Counted from the stretch's first letter, positions 1-10,688 are shown. The stretch is 64,000 bases of DNA from Bubalus kerabau (GCF_029407905.1 NC_073643.1:25634001-25698000); one strand, 5' to 3'. Numbers and translations are program-made. The notes: generated by a model from the sequence alone, not told the origin.

Positions 1-86
1 GCCTGGGAAATTCCACGGACAGAGGAGCCTGATGGGCTACAGTTCATGGGGCTGCAAAGACTCGGACACAACAGCACATACACGTA
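1..86 (+). mobile_element. Bov-tA/Bov-A2 SINE, 3' part cut by window edge
   Basis: The stretch reads as the 3' half of a ruminant BovA unit: a 'ggacagaggagcctg' block, then a 'gcaaagactcggacacaac' block, which is the standard end of these SINEs. The 5' part lies outside the window. The element is non-coding and relied on LINE machinery (BovB) to move. Confidence 0.85.
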
Positions 87-110
87 ACACATGTCAATTA
101 TATTTCTTCT

Positions 111-231
111 TCTTTTTTTTTTGGCTGTGTATCATGACACACAGGATCTTATTTCCTAGAACAGAGAACAAATCCATGGCCCCTGCATTGCAAGCATGGA
201 GTCTTTACTACTGGACTGCCAGGGAAGTACC
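111..231 (-). mobile_element. CHR-type (tRNA-derived) cetartiodactyl SINE
   Basis: Read on the minus strand, it begins with a diverged 'cttccctggcagtccagtag' tRNA-like head and ends in a poly(A), seen here as the T run at 111-122. The order of blocks matches the CHR/SINE2 family shared by cetartiodactyls, which is older than the BovA SINEs. Confidence 0.7.
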
Positions 232-444
232 TATACCTCAATTTTTTAAAAAATAACTTGTTTTAAATTAGATAAAGGAGAAATGTTTAAATGTACATCA
301 TTGTTCTAATAAGCCAACATGGGTTAGAGGAATGGCAGTAAATAGAGCTAAAAATGACCAAACTACGAAAAGTTAACCTTCCCAAATACCTAAATCTTTA
401 TCAATGATCCAATGGATTCCCTTCATGGTGTGGTGACAGCTACG

Positions 445-650
445 TACCAACAAAGCCATTTCTGCTTTCTGCAGAAACTATCAGTTCATCTGTCAAAACA
501 GAAAGAGATAATGTCTCTATAGGAATGTATGAATATATATATATATATACCAACAAAGCCATTTCTGCTTTCTGCAGAAACTATCAGTTCATATGTCAAA
601 ACAGAAAGAGATAATGTCTCTATAGGAATGTATGAATATATATATATATA
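445..650. repeat. 103-bp tandem duplication with (TA)n at each end
   Basis: A unit beginning 'taccaacaaagcc' at 445 starts again at 548, a 103-bp period. Both units run through the same 'agagataatgtctctatagg' core and end in a (TA)n tract. I see one substitution (c/a in 'gttcatNtgtc') between copies. The unit matches no repeat family I know. The near-identity points to a recent duplication, probably aided by the TA microsatellite. Confidence 0.9.
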
Positions 651-737
651 TTTAAAATTAGATTAAAATATTTAAAAATAAGTAAAAATTTAAAATACAT
701 ACTGTAAACATAAATATATATAATTCTATTAAATATA

Positions 738-1089
738 CAGTTGAACCTTGAACATGGGTGTGAATTGCATGCCTTTTTTCAGTAAACATACCGAAAACAT
801 TTCTGGAGATTTTCAATATTCAGAAAAATATTACTGACAAACCATTTAGCCCAGAAATTCTGAAAAGATTAAGAAAAAGGTATGGCATGAAAGTGTAGAG
901 CAGATGTAGATACATATATACTGTAACATACATATATGTGCTGATCAACTGTTTATGTTATTGGTAAGGCTTCCAGTCAACAGTATTCTATTAGTAGTTA
1001 AGTTTTAAGGGGATCGAAAGTTCTATGATTTTCAACAGCAGTTGGGAGGGTATTGGTGCCCCCACCCCATGCTGTTCAGCAGTCAACTG
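738..1089. mobile_element. Tigger-type (pogo-like) non-autonomous DNA transposon
   Basis: The element starts 'cagttgaaccttgaac' and ends with the imperfect inverted copy 'gttcagcagtcaactg'. It is flanked on both sides by TA (736-737 and 1090-1091), as expected for a TA-targeting mariner/pogo element. The inner blocks 'ggtaaggcttccagtcaaca' and 'ttagtagttaagtttt' are familiar from the Tigger2/MER28 group. It is about 350 bp long with no transposase frame, so it was moved by a transposase supplied elsewhere and is now fossil. The subfamily name is from memory. Confidence 0.8.
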
Positions 1090-1091
1090 TA

Positions 1092-1644
1092 TAAATGTAT
1101 AATGTATAATATATATACAGATAATCTATGTACATGTTTCCTTCAAATAGAGACTAGATATCATCATACAGGCTTGACTGTATCTTTAAAACACATATTA
1201 AATAAGGCCTCACCATTTTTTTATAGAAATGAAACAAAACACATTGAAATGGGATCTGGAAATAAATGACTATACAATTATTATTGATTCTTAGATATTT
1301 GACATTATTATATGCAGCCATTTTCATTACTGAAAAGAACATTATAAAGGTACAAATGTTTCTATTAAATAAAACCTCTAAGATGAGTATGCTTTAATTC
1401 CCTAGGATTCATGACATGTTAGAAGATGATCCGAAACCTGTGATTTTGTTCCTCTTAAGTACCGGGTGTATAAACACAACTATGGTTCATTTTCTTTTAA
1501 TGATACAGATGTGAAAGATATTCTTACTGACATGCAGACCTAATCTGACTGATTAGCTGAAGAGCAGAATTCTGCCACACAAAATCAACTGTATATGTAC
1601 AAAAATAAATTGCAAAGCCCTGCAAGTAACCTCCAAAGCTTAAT
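1092..1644. other. Single-copy AT-rich stretch
   Basis: No gene, conserved motif or recognisable repeat is visible here. The short open frames are of chance length. Confidence 0.5.
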
Positions 1645-1726
1645 ATTTTAAAAGTTGTGTGACCTTGGGTAAGTCATCAGTAGGTACGTCTTCAATTTAA
1701 CCACTTCTGCAATGAGAAGATTGTTC
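1645..1726 (+). mobile_element. MIR fragment, interrupted by an L1
   Basis: The core 'gtgtgaccttgggtaagtca' is the MIR core block, followed by a diverged 'ctgcaatgagaagattg'. An L1 with target duplication sits directly downstream. Confidence 0.6.
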
Positions 1727-1739
1727 TAAAATAGCCTCT

Positions 1740-2378
1740 TTTAGAGGGTGTGCAGAAAACACAAGCCTTCTACTCTGTTGGTGGGAATGTAAATCGGTGC
1801 AGTCACTATGGAAAACAATTCCTTAGAAAAGTTAAAAATAGAACTATCATAGGATCCAGCAATCCCACTTCTAGACATACATGTTAGAGAAAACTCTAAC
1901 CCCAAAAGATATATGCACCCCAGTGTTCACAGCAGCACTGCTGACAACAGCCAAGACATGAAACAACCTAAATGCTCATCAACAGAGGAATGGATAAAGC
2001 TTTGTGCGTGTATGAATATTACTCAGCCATAAAAAATTGAACTAATGTCACTTGCAGCAACATGGATGAACCTAGAGATCATCATACTAAGTGAAGCAAG
2101 CCATTTAGACAAAGACAAATAAATATACAACACTCCTTATGTGTGGAATCTAAAGTGATAAAATAAACTTATTTACAAAACAGAAAGAGACTTACAGACA
2201 GAGAAAACAAACTTACAGTTACCAAAGGGTAAAGGGCAGGGGGGGGATGTCTGGAGTATGGGATTAGCAGATGCAGACTACTATATATAAAATAGATAAA
2301 AAATAAAGTCTTACAGTATAGAACAGGGAGCTGTATTCAATATTGTGTAAAAAACTATAATGGAAAAGAACCTGAAAA

Positions 2379-2415
<37 letters not shown>

Positions 2416-2534
2416 TATATCTACACACATAAACACACACACACATATATATATTTAGCTGAATTACTTTTCTGTACACCAGAAACTAATACAACATTGT
2501 AAATCAACTATACTTCAACTAAAAATTTTGAAAA
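1740..2534 (+). mobile_element. L1 3' end, 5'-truncated, with 13-bp target duplication
   Basis: The target site 'taaaatagcctct' occurs at 1727-1739 and again, perfectly, at 2535-2547, bounding the insertion. Inside is the end of L1 ORF2 on the plus strand ('ttggtgggaatgtaaatcgg', 'caatcccacttctag'), then a 3' UTR and a short A-rich end. The ORF2 remnant is full of stops, so it is a dead copy. A (TA)n/(CA)n tract at 2380-2454 lies within the 3' UTR. Confidence 0.9.
2380..2454. repeat. (TA)n/(CA)n compound microsatellite
   Basis: Alternating AT at about 2380-2420 is followed by a CA-rich tract and more AT. It lies inside the 3' UTR of the L1 at 1740-2534. Confidence 0.9.
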
Positions 2535-2547
2535 TAAAATAGCCTCT

Positions 2548-3831
2548 AGTATACTTTCTACTTTAATTCCATGAAGACTTTGACTATCACACTCCATTCT
2601 GTGATGAAGTTATATTTACTTACTATTGATAAGCATATTTTTGTCCTACAGAGGAATTATAACACAAATGATATGTCAAGCTTATTATTTATTATTTCTC
2701 ACTTTCCAAGTGGCCTTCTGAAGGAAGCACTGGGATCTTCTCTTTTCCCAATTTATTAAAATGAACCACATATCCAAAAATACACACTGAAGACTCTCTT
2801 CATCCACTTTCTCTATTTATCATATACTAATACATAAACCACAACCATGTTTCCAAGAATGGCTCTCAGTGCTCTTCTATTAGCAAATAGCTGGCCTGAC
2901 TCCCTAAATGAGAATTATAAACTATACCTCTTACTACTTTTTTTTTTCCTAAAACACATTTTCCTAATATTTAATTTATAAATCATTTCCCAGATGTATC
3001 AGTAATAAATGGTTGTAGGCGGCAGACAGGTCTCCAACAAAAAAGTATCATGCTTGCTGTTTACTTGGAGGCCTCATTAAAAAGGCATCAAGAGAAAGCA
3101 AAATATAAACAACCCTGTGAACCTTTGTAATTGGTCTCAAGGGACACGAAACTCTGAGGATATCAATAAGGAAATGCCCTAGTCCAAATTCCCTCTTAGG
3201 TTGTACAAAAAATACTTACTTGCTGATAAAAAGTTTGTGCAAGATAGCTGCTTATGATCAAAGTGAGAACAAAGCAAAAAATAAGTGCTCCATGATTTCA
3301 GATATTTTCTCCATAAAGCATATTTTAAGAAAATGACCAAGCTAATCCTTTTCTTTAATTGCCATGCTGCTCATAAATGAAGTAATTTTAAACAAATATG
3401 TCACAGATGTTTATCATGTAGAAGTGCAGGGATATATATATATACACACACGTTATATACATAACATATACACATATTTAAGTGGTATGGTCAACACATT
3501 AGTTTACAATTTAGATGTTAAAAAATTAGACATGTCCCAAATGGATTATTTTGTGAAGGTTAATCCTTTAAATTACCAATTTTTGAACTAAGGGTTTTCC
3601 TAAAGCAAGACATTCTTTTGTAAAGATGGGGACAACTTTTCATGACTGCATTTGTTATCTTCATATTTATCAGACCTCAAATTTGATGTTTTGACTGATT
3701 TCGATTATCATTTTCAGCATATCACCCATTTTCACCTTCTCATGACCCAAAGGGGGAGTGTCATCCCATATAATAGATGAAGTAGGTCCAATAAATGTGG
3801 CCAAATAACACATGAAGCTAAGATTACTGAA

Positions 3832-3833
<2 letters not shown>
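2548..3833. other. Single-copy AT-rich stretch with small TA/CA runs
   Basis: No gene seen. A T run lies at about 2938-2948 and a broken TA/CA tract at about 3431-3475. The segment 3000-3170 is less AT-rich and single copy, but carries no open frame of interest. Confidence 0.5.
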
Positions 3834-3882
<49 letters not shown>

Positions 3883-3913
3883 CGCGCGCGCGCGCGCGTG
3901 CATGCACGCATGC
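3834..3913. repeat. (TG)19(CG)12 compound microsatellite, Z-DNA-prone
   Basis: About 19 TG units (3837-3874) run straight into 12 CG units (3875-3898), then 'tgcatgcacgcatgc'. Purine and pyrimidine alternate without a break for 80 bp (3834-3913). Open frames of 71-137 codons across it are artefacts of the repeat. It sits at the 3' end of a minus-strand Bov-tA. Confidence 0.95.
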
Positions 3914-4123
3914 TCAGTTGCTCAGCCATGTCCGACTCTGCAATGCCATGGACTGCAGCCCTCCGGGCTCCTCTGTCTATGGGATTTTTCAGGCAAGAAT
4001 ACTCGTGTGGGTTGCCATTTTCTCCTCCAGGAGATCTCCCCAACCCAGGGACTGAACCCACATCTCCTGTGTATCCTGTATTGGAAGGTCGATTCTTTAT
4101 CCCTGAGCCGTCTGGGAAGCTCC
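3914..4123 (-). mobile_element. Bov-tA SINE
   Basis: On the minus strand, a tRNA-like head (diverged 'gagcttcccagacggctcag') is followed by the BovA body, ending 'gagcaactgagca' next to the TG/CG repeat. Full-length, moderately diverged. Confidence 0.88.
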
Positions 4124-4640
4124 TGAAATACAGATGCACCACCAAAATCCACTATAGTGTTCTTCATATTCATTTTATTTTACGCCTTTTCTTTGTTTAA
4201 AGGAATCCTTCCATATAGCGAGATAGATTCATGGCAGTTATGTTGCAAAAGTTATCAGATGTTGGTTGATTTGTAGATCAAATGGTGTATAAAATGTATT
4301 TGCAGAGAAATAATAAAGAAAATGCCAAAAGTATGTCAAATCTCACCATGATTCTTAAGATATATTTGTATTTCTTGACAACTGATTCATCTCATGCTTT
4401 CCTCTTTGTTTCAAACTAAACAAGTTACAAGTAAAAACAACTCCCTTTTTTATGGACCTTCTCTCTAGATTAAACTGTGACTGTTCTTGTATAAATCAAA
4501 CCTATTTATTACTCTTAGCTTCAACAATAACACAAACTAAAATTATTTTAGATGCTTAGTTGTTAGTATCTGTTTATGCAAAACATCTAATGTGATATAT
4601 TGGAATCCAGAGCACTGGATTCAATTTTTTCCCCTCATTC
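4124..4640. other. Single-copy AT-rich stretch
   Basis: Nothing recognisable beyond AT-rich DNA. It ends at the poly(T) of the next L1. Confidence 0.45.
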
Positions 4641-4955
4641 TTTTTTTTAATTTATTTTTTTATTGAAGGATAATTGCTTTACAGAATTTTGTTTTCTGTC
4701 AAAACTCAACATGAATCAGCCATAGATATACATATATCCCCTCCCTATTGAACCTCCTTCCTATCTCCAGCCCCATCCAACCCCTCCAGATCGATACAGA
4801 GCCCCTTTTTGAGTTTCCTGAGCCATACAGCAAATTCCTGCTGGCTATCCATCTTACATACAGTAATGTAAGTTTCCATGTTACTCTTTCCATACATCTC
4901 ACCCTTTCCTCCCCTCTCCCCATGTCCATAAGTTTATTCTCTATGTCTTGTTTCT
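4641..4955 (-). mobile_element. Bovine-type L1 3' UTR, 5'-truncated
   Basis: A poly(T) at 4641 is followed by the antisense of the ruminant L1 3' end: 'gataattgctttacagaatt', then 'caacatgaatcagccatag'. The same 3' end occurs on the plus strand at about 27120-27457. Only the 3' UTR is present. Confidence 0.85.
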
Positions 4956-5224
4956 CTTGTCTCATTCTTGGTTTACCTCCTGGCATAAGCATTCACAGCT
5001 TTATTTGTTCATTCATAAGTAAATTATGGACACAAAGTGTCACCAGTAATAATCTGGGTAGCAGTATGAACATTTATATTGCATACTGTGATAAATAGTA
5101 TATATAAATTTCTCTTATAAAAACAGTAAATGTTTAAAACAATGAATATGTAAAATAAAACAAAAAATAAAATTTATCTGTTATTCCACTATCCAGAAAT
5201 CACCAGGGAGGAATTTTTTTTATA

Positions 5225-5375
5225 ATCCCTACCAGTTTTAATTTAATTGTTCACCTGTTATTAGATGTTTAGGTAATTCTTTTGCTATAATTAATGACAC
5301 TGTGGTGAACATTTTCACACATAATTTCCTGGACAGATATTTGTTCATCTGCTTTTTTATTAACACATTAACAAA
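5225..5375 (-). mobile_element. Possible ancient L1M fragment
   Basis: The block 'gctataattaatgacactg' with 'tggtgaacattttcacac' resembles the antisense of the old-L1 region that in sense reads 'gttcactgca...'. Highly diverged, so the assignment is tentative. Confidence 0.4.
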
Positions 5376-5479
5376 ATATTTACCTGATAATTCAGCTCAT
5401 GCATGTATAGAAAATAGCATTTAGAGAAATAGATGCTGAGCTGAGATTCAAGTAAAAAGCTTCAGTGAACAGAAACAAC

Positions 5480-5755
5480 AGACAAAAGGACAAATATTAT
5501 ATGATTCTTCTTACAAAAAAATCTAGATTGGGTAATTCATAGAGACACAAAACAGACCAGGGGTTACCAGGAGCTGGGGATGAGAAGGAATGAAAAGTTG
5601 TTGCTTATTGGTTTTAGGGATTCCCTTTGGGAGGTAAGGAAGACATTTGAAAATAAATACTGGAGACTGCTATATAACACTAGGAACGTAATTGATGCTA
5701 CAAGAATGGTTAAGATGACAAATTTTATGTTAAATATATTTTACCACATTTTCTA
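5480..5755 (+). mobile_element. Old L1M/L1MB-type 3' end
   Basis: Ordered blocks match the 3' UTR of older mammalian L1s: 'aatattatatgattcttctt', 'ggggttaccaggagctgggg', 'gaatggttaagatgac' and 'aattttatgtt' before 'tattttaccaca'. Only the 3' end is present and no coding part remains. Confidence 0.75.
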
Positions 5756-5849
5756 GTTTCATTGAAGTCGATATATAATAATTAAAATCTATCCAATTCA
5801 CTGAAAGTTTAAATATAAGTTGAGTATATACTATATCAAAGTCTCTGAT

Positions 5850-6010
5850 AAGTGACTGTATCTTATTTAAGACCCACAGTAAGCCTATCATTACTAACAA
5901 CAGGGAAACCAAGTCTTAATGAACTTAGGTAGTTGTGCAGTCTCACCAGAATCAGATTTTACCACATTTGTATGACTTCCAAGCCATTGCTTTTAATTAT
6001 TATGCTGTCT
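5850..6010 (-). mobile_element. MIR, diverged
   Basis: A weak antisense MIR pattern is visible: a 'gaaaccaagtc' block (from 'gaaactgag'), then 'ttaggtagttgtgcagtctc', then 'cagattttacc'. Low identity. Confidence 0.5.
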
Positions 6011-6069
6011 AAATTATATCTCTCATGCTTCATCTGTTACAGCCTCTGAATTGTTAAGCCTATTCTGTT

Positions 6070-6271
6070 CTTGTTACTCTTCAGTCACTAAGTCCATGGA
6101 CTCCAGCACTCCAGGATCCTCTGTCCTCCACTATCTCCCAGGGTTTGCTCAAATTCACATTGAGTTGGTGATGTTATCTAAACATGTTATCCTCTGCCAC
6201 TGCCTCCTCCTTTTGCCTTCCATCTTTCCCAGCACCAGGGTCTTTTCCAATGAGTTGGCTCTTTGCATCAC
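6070..6271 (-). mobile_element. BovB LINE, 3' fragment, old
   Basis: Antisense of the BovB 3' region: 'ttgagttggtgatgttatct', 'ccagcaccagggtcttttcc' and 'aatgagttggctctttgcat'. It is more diverged than the other copies, and its last ~40 bases are degraded. A Bov-tA abuts its 5' end. Confidence 0.8.
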
Positions 6272-6477
6272 GGGCTTCCCAGGTGGTGCACTGGTAAAGG
6301 ATCTGTCTGTCAATGAAAGGGACGCAGTTTCAATCTCTGGGTAGGGAAGGTTCCTTGGAGCAGGAAATAGCAACGCGCTCCAGTATTCTTGCCTGGAAGA
6401 TTCCATGGACAGAGAAGCCTGGCAGGCTACAGTCCATGTGGTTGCAAACAGTGAGACATGACTGAGCATTCACACAT
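6272..6477 (+). mobile_element. Bov-tA SINE
   Basis: The tRNA-like head 'gggcttcccaggtggtgcac' is followed by the BovA body with 'ctccagtattcttgcctgga' and 'gagaagcctggcaggctac', ending near 'gactgagcattcacac'. It is inserted in or beside the old BovB fragment. Confidence 0.88.
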
Positions 6478-6494
6478 GGTTTAGGACACATACA

Positions 6495-6612
6495 TGTTTA
6501 AAGCCACAACATTCCTAAATAAGTCTATTTCACAGAAAAGTAAAGTGAAGCTCAATGAGGTTACATGAGTTAATTCAACATTACAGAGCTAGTTTATGGA
6601 AGAACTAGACTT
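6495..6612 (-). mobile_element. MIR
   Basis: Antisense MIR core: 'tttcacagaaaagtaaagtg', 'aagctcaatgaggttac' and 'cattacagagctag', in the right order and spacing. Confidence 0.65.
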
Positions 6613-6619
6613 AAAAAAT

Positions 6620-6890
6620 GTATATTTCAGACTACAAAATGGCCAAAACAGTACAGAGAATTCCCATATACTCTTCATTCATCCTCCCCACTATTTACCT
6701 ACATAAACATAGTGCCATGATCAAAACAAGAAACAAACTACAAATGTTATTCAGATTTTACTAGCATTATCACTAATGTATTTTTCTTTTTCCATGATCT
6801 AATGATGCAGCAAATAGTACTGTCAAAATGTTTTGTACACTGTCCCTCAATTTGGTTTGTCTGATATTTTCTCATGGTTAGATGGTGGTT
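6620..6890. mobile_element. Probable ancient L1M fragment
   Basis: 'cagtacagagaattcccata' and 'gttattcagattttactag' recall an old L1 3' region. The subfamily and orientation are not secure. Confidence 0.45.
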
Positions 6891-7172
6891 ACGTATTTTT
6901 CACAAGAACTTTGAGAAAATAAAAAAAATTTTCTTTTCCTCAAACTTTTATCCACTGTTTTTAGCATCCATCAGATGTTCTTTCCTAAAACAGTTATTAC
7001 CGAGGTTTTCTAATGATGATGTCCCATCTTTTTTGTTCCATCTTCTTTATTCCTTCTATATTTACTAACTGAAATTCTTCCATAAGGAGAAACTGTGTCT
7101 TGTCTGCTATCTGCTCTCACTCTCCTTCTTACTATCTCTCTATTTCAGTATGGCCTTATAATTATTTATTTT

Positions 7173-7930
7173 ATCTGGATAATCGAAAAAGCCAGAGAGT
7201 TCCAGAAAAACATCTATTTCTGCTTTATTGACTATGCCAAAGCATTGGACCATGTGGATCACAATAAACTGTGGAAAATTCTGAAAGAGATGGGAATACC
7301 AGACCACCTGAACTGCCTCTTGAGAAACCTGCATGCAGGTCAGGAACCAACACTTAGAACTGGACATGGAACAACAGACTGGTTCCAAATCAGGAAAGGG
7401 GTACATCAAGGCTGTATATTGTCACCCTGCTTATTTAACTTCTATGCAGAGTACATCATGAGAAACGCTGGGCTGGATGAAGCACAAGCTGGAATCAAGA
7501 TTGTCAGCAGAAATGTCAATAACCTCAGATACACAGATGACACCACTCTATGGCAGAAAGTGAAGAAGAACTAAAGAGCCTCTTGATGAAAATGAAAGAG
7601 GAGAGAGAAAAAGTTGGCTTAAAGCTCAACTTTCAGAAAATGAAGATCATGGCATCTGGTCCCATCACTTCATGGGAAACATATGGGGAAACAGTGGAAA
7701 CAGTGGCAGACTTTATTTTTCTGGGCTCCAAAATCATTGCAGATGGTGACTGCAGCCATGAAATTAAAAGACACTTACTGCTTGGAAGGAAAATTATGAC
7801 CAACCTAGATAACCTATTAAAGAGCAGAGACATTACTTTGGCAACAAAGGTCCATCTAGTCAAGGCTATGGTTTTTCCAGTGGTCATGTATGGATGTGAG
7901 AGTTGGACTGTGAAGAAGGCTGAGCACTGA
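7173..7930 (+). pseudogene. BovB reverse transcriptase remnant
   Basis: The RT palm is recognisable in two frames. Motif A reads FIDYAKALD (consensus FIDYAKAFD), then the QGCILSPCLFNFYAEYI block. The catalytic box reads YTDD instead of YADD, with both aspartates kept. A single-base loss near 7547 ('cactctatggc', where the largest copy at 21.3 kb has 'caccacccttatggc') shifts the frame. The remainder continues from MAESEEELKS to ESWTVKKAEH, then stops at 7928-7930. The N-terminal endonuclease and early RT were never copied. Dead remnant, no host function implied. Confidence 0.9.
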
Positions 7931-8314
7931 AGAATCGATGATTTTGAGCTGTGCTGTTAGAGAAGACTCTTGAGAGTCCCTTGGACTGCAAGGAGATCCA
8001 ATCAGTCCATTCTAAAGGAGATCAGTCCTGGGATTTCTTTGGAAGGAATGATGCTAAAGCTGAAACTCTAATACTTTGGCCACCTCATGCGAAGAGCTGA
8101 CTCATTGGAAAAGACCCTGATGCTGGGAGGGATTGGGGGCAAGAGGAGAAGGGGATGACAGAGGATGAGATGGCTGGATGGCATCACTGACTCGATGGAT
8201 ATGAGTCTGAGTGAACTCCGGGAGTTGGTGATGGACAGGGAGGCCTGGTGTGCTGTCATCCATGGGGTTGCAAAGAGTTGGACACAACTGAGCGACTAAA
8301 CTGAACTGAACTGA
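7173..8314 (+). mobile_element. BovB (RTE) LINE, 5'-truncated
   Basis: About 1.14 kb from the middle of the reverse transcriptase to the BovB end, finishing in an 'actgaactgaactga' tail. It starts at the sequence equivalent to 'IIEKAREFQK' of the RT. No clear target duplication was found. The copy is about as diverged as other ruminant-age BovB copies and is coding-dead. Confidence 0.95.
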
Positions 8315-8334
8315 TTGGTTACAACTTAATCTTA

Positions 8335-8625
8335 GAGTTATTTATTGGGTTCTAATTCTCCAGCGTTGGTGATTGGGAGCCCTTTCAGGTTAACCCTTGT
8401 GTCTTTTGATATGACCCCATACTTTTAGAGGACTCTCTTGCTTTTGGTGCTAAGGATACTCCAAGCTCATCTTATACTCTGTCTTATACTCCCCAGCCCT
8501 GCAATCAGCCACTTCTTCAAGGAGCCTATAGACAATGGAATTTAAATACCAAGATCTTGTGTGCTCATAGCTACTAGAGTGTTACTGCTTCCAAACTCTT
8601 TCAGCAAACAAAGCTTGAAAATATA
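8335..8625. mobile_element. Ancient interspersed repeat, probably L1M 3' region
   Basis: The ordered blocks 'gggagccctttcaggtt', 'gtgtcttttgatatgacccc', 'ccaagctcatcttatact', 'ccctgcaatcagccac' and 'ttcaaggagcc' match a common old mammalian interspersed repeat that I associate with L1M. The family name is from memory. Confidence 0.5.
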
Positions 8626-8904
8626 TGTATTGTACTGACAAAGAGTCAGGCATTTAATCCAGGAGTTTTCACTCTCCCTAATAATCTCCCCTGTCTTGAA
8701 ATTAGTTTTTAATTTGGTAGGATTCACATTTCAGAAAGGTATAAGGAAATAATAGTGTCAACTATATAAATAATTAGAATGAATGCAATAAAGGCTTGGT
8801 TCTCTTTATTAAGTTAAGGACTAGTAGATACTCTTTACTGAGAGGAATTCTAATATACTGTAAACTACAGGTCTCCTGCATCTGAGAAAATCTATGAAGT
8901 TCAC

Positions 8905-9010
8905 TGTTTGTGTTTCCTTATCTATGAAATGAGGATGATTATCTCTATCCTCCACAGACGTTATAAAAATACATTCTATTACAATAAATGTGAAGGTACT
9001 TTTTATATTC
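8905..9010 (+). mobile_element. MIR, 3' half
   Basis: 'gtttccttatctatgaaatg', then 'aggatgattatctctatcc', and 'aataaatgtgaag' near the end follow the MIR order. Confidence 0.55.
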
Positions 9011-9074
9011 AAAAGCACATGATTTGTGGACATATTACTATTCAATATGAAAATGTTTAATACAAAAAATTACT

Positions 9075-9420
9075 AGGATATGATAGGTAGAATTCTATAT
9101 ATGTTCCTCCAAGATTTCCATTTCTTAGTTATTCCATCAAAGATAAATCCAGGTACTGCTTTGAAGGTACTTTGCTAACGGAATCATAGTTACCTAACAG
9201 CTGACTTTAACATAGGGAGGTTATCCTAGGTCCACTGTAATAATATTAGCTCTTTAGAGCAGAAGGAGGTAGACAGAAAAGTCTATCTGATGTACCTGAA
9301 TAAGAAAGTGAGGGCTGAGAAATGAGGATGAAGGGGAGGGTCAAGAGACGTGTGAGAACCTGACCCACCATCTCTGGCTTTGAACACGGCCGTAAGTCAG
9401 GGTATGTATCAACAGGTGGA
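9075..9420 (+). mobile_element. MLT1-type MaLR LTR, left part
   Basis: 'gaattctatatatgttcctc' is followed by 'cagctgactttaacatagg', 'gaggttatcctagg' and 'tctggctttgaacacgg', in the order of an ERVL-MaLR (MLT1D-like) LTR. It is split at 9420 by a Bov-A2 and continues at 9703. Non-coding remnant of an ancient retrovirus-like element. Confidence 0.65.
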
Positions 9421-9695
9421 TTCTGCTGCTACTGAGGCTGCTAAGTCACTTCAGTCGTGTCTGACTCTGTGTGACCCCATAAAAAGCAGCCCACCAGGCT
9501 CCTCTGTCCCTGGGATTCTCCAGGCAAGAATACTGGAGTGGGTAGCCATTTCCTTCTCCAATGCACGCATGCATGCTAAGTCACTTCAGTCATGTCTGAC
9601 TCTGTGCGACCCCATGGATAGCAACCCACCAGGCTCCTCTGTCCACAGAATTCTCCAGGCAAGAGTACTGGAGTGGGTTGCCATTTCCTCCTCCA
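9421..9695 (-). mobile_element. Bov-A2 SINE (dimer)
   Basis: Two BovA units follow one another, each with 'aagtcacttcagtc', a 'tgtctgactctgtg' block and 'ttctccaggcaaga'. The first covers about 9437-9565 and the second 9566-9695. Flanks share 'aggtgga' (9414-9420 and 9696-9702), extending as 'tct' after one mismatch. It splits the MLT1-type LTR. Confidence 0.9.
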
Positions 9696-9702
9696 AGGTG
9701 GA

Positions 9703-10008
9703 CTCTAGGAGCTCAGAAAGACTCTAGGACAAATAGACAGCAAAGAAACAGGGAGCGAGTCTATAATCACAAAGAATTAAATCCTGCCAACAGTTTGAAT
9801 GATCCTGGAAAAAGATTTTCCCCTTCAGTTCATGAAAAACAAAAACAAAATAAAAAAAACATGTTGATCCCTTGCTTTCAACCGTGCAAGACCCTTAGCA
9901 GAGATTCATGCTGTGCTTATACTTCTGACACAGAAAACCTGTGGGCTAATGAATGGGTATAATTTTAAGTCACTGAATATGTGATAATTGCTAGTACAAC
10001 AATAAAAA
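9703..10008 (+). mobile_element. MLT1-type MaLR LTR, right part
   Basis: Continues the LTR interrupted by Bov-A2: 'aaatcctgccaacagtttga', 'atgatcctggaaaaagattt', 'acttctgacacagaaaacct' and 'ttaagtcactgaatatgtg', ending near 'aacaataaaaataa'. The 95-codon frame across this part is chance. Confidence 0.65.
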
Positions 10009-10289
10009 TAAACATGTTTCAGGAGGATAAAAATGATTTAGACAAATAAAATGATTCTTTTCATAATCTATATCAACCATAGAGCCTCATACGTAATAAC
10101 TACTGTTGACTGATAACAGGAGTAAGAAAGATCTGATTTAAGGAAATTGAGAAAGCATTATATGGACAATCTATACTTACAGGGTCCACTGTATAATTCA
10201 ATCAGCCTGTTTGAGACCCATATGCATCACAAACCTACCTTCATCAATTTTCTAAAGAGTAACACGATAATGAGAGCAGAAAGAATTCA

Positions 10290-10430
10290 AGATTTGGACT
10301 GGAAATCAAATATAATCCAGGCCATGTCTAACTCAATCATTAGTCAAGGAACTTCTGACATTTCATCCCCTCTTAAACTGAATTTTCTTATCTTTAATGT
10401 GGGTATATATTGTGCTATCTTGGCTTAAGA
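10290..10430 (+). mobile_element. MIR, diverged
   Basis: 'ttggactggaaatcaaatat', then 'tcaaggaacttctgac', 'ctgaattttcttatctttaa' and 'tgtgggtatat' follow MIR order at low identity. A BovB end is inserted at its right edge. Confidence 0.5.
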
Positions 10431-10431
10431 T

Positions 10432-10688
10432 CAGTTCAGGTGCTCAGTCGTGTCCGACTCTTTGCGACCCCATGGACTGCAGCACATCAGGTTTCCCTGT
10501 CCATCACCAGCTCCTGGAACCTACTCAAACTCATGTCCATTGAGTTGGTGATGCCATCTAACCATCTCATCCTCTGTCATCCCCTTATCCTTCTGCCTTC
10601 AATCTTTCCCAGCATCAGAGTCTTTCCCAATGGGTCAGTTCTTCACATCATGTGGCCAAAGTATTAGAGTTTCAGCTTCAGCATCAGT
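10432..10688 (-). mobile_element. BovB LINE, 3' end only
   Basis: Antisense BovB terminus: 'cagtcgtgtccgactctttg', 'ttgagttggtgatgccatct' and 'gtggccaaagtattagagtt', stopping at 'cagcatcagt'. It begins with the tail 'tcagttcagg'. It is 257 bp, strongly 5'-truncated. The 85-codon plus-strand frame through it is antisense. Confidence 0.93.

Noticed and set aside
445..650. CRISPR array
   Set aside because: Only two long units with no spacers, in a mammalian genome context. It is a plain tandem duplication.
3670..4200. Several overlapping open frames of 71-137 codons on both strands
   Set aside because: They exist because a TG/CG repeat has no stops in any frame. The rest is Bov-tA sequence.
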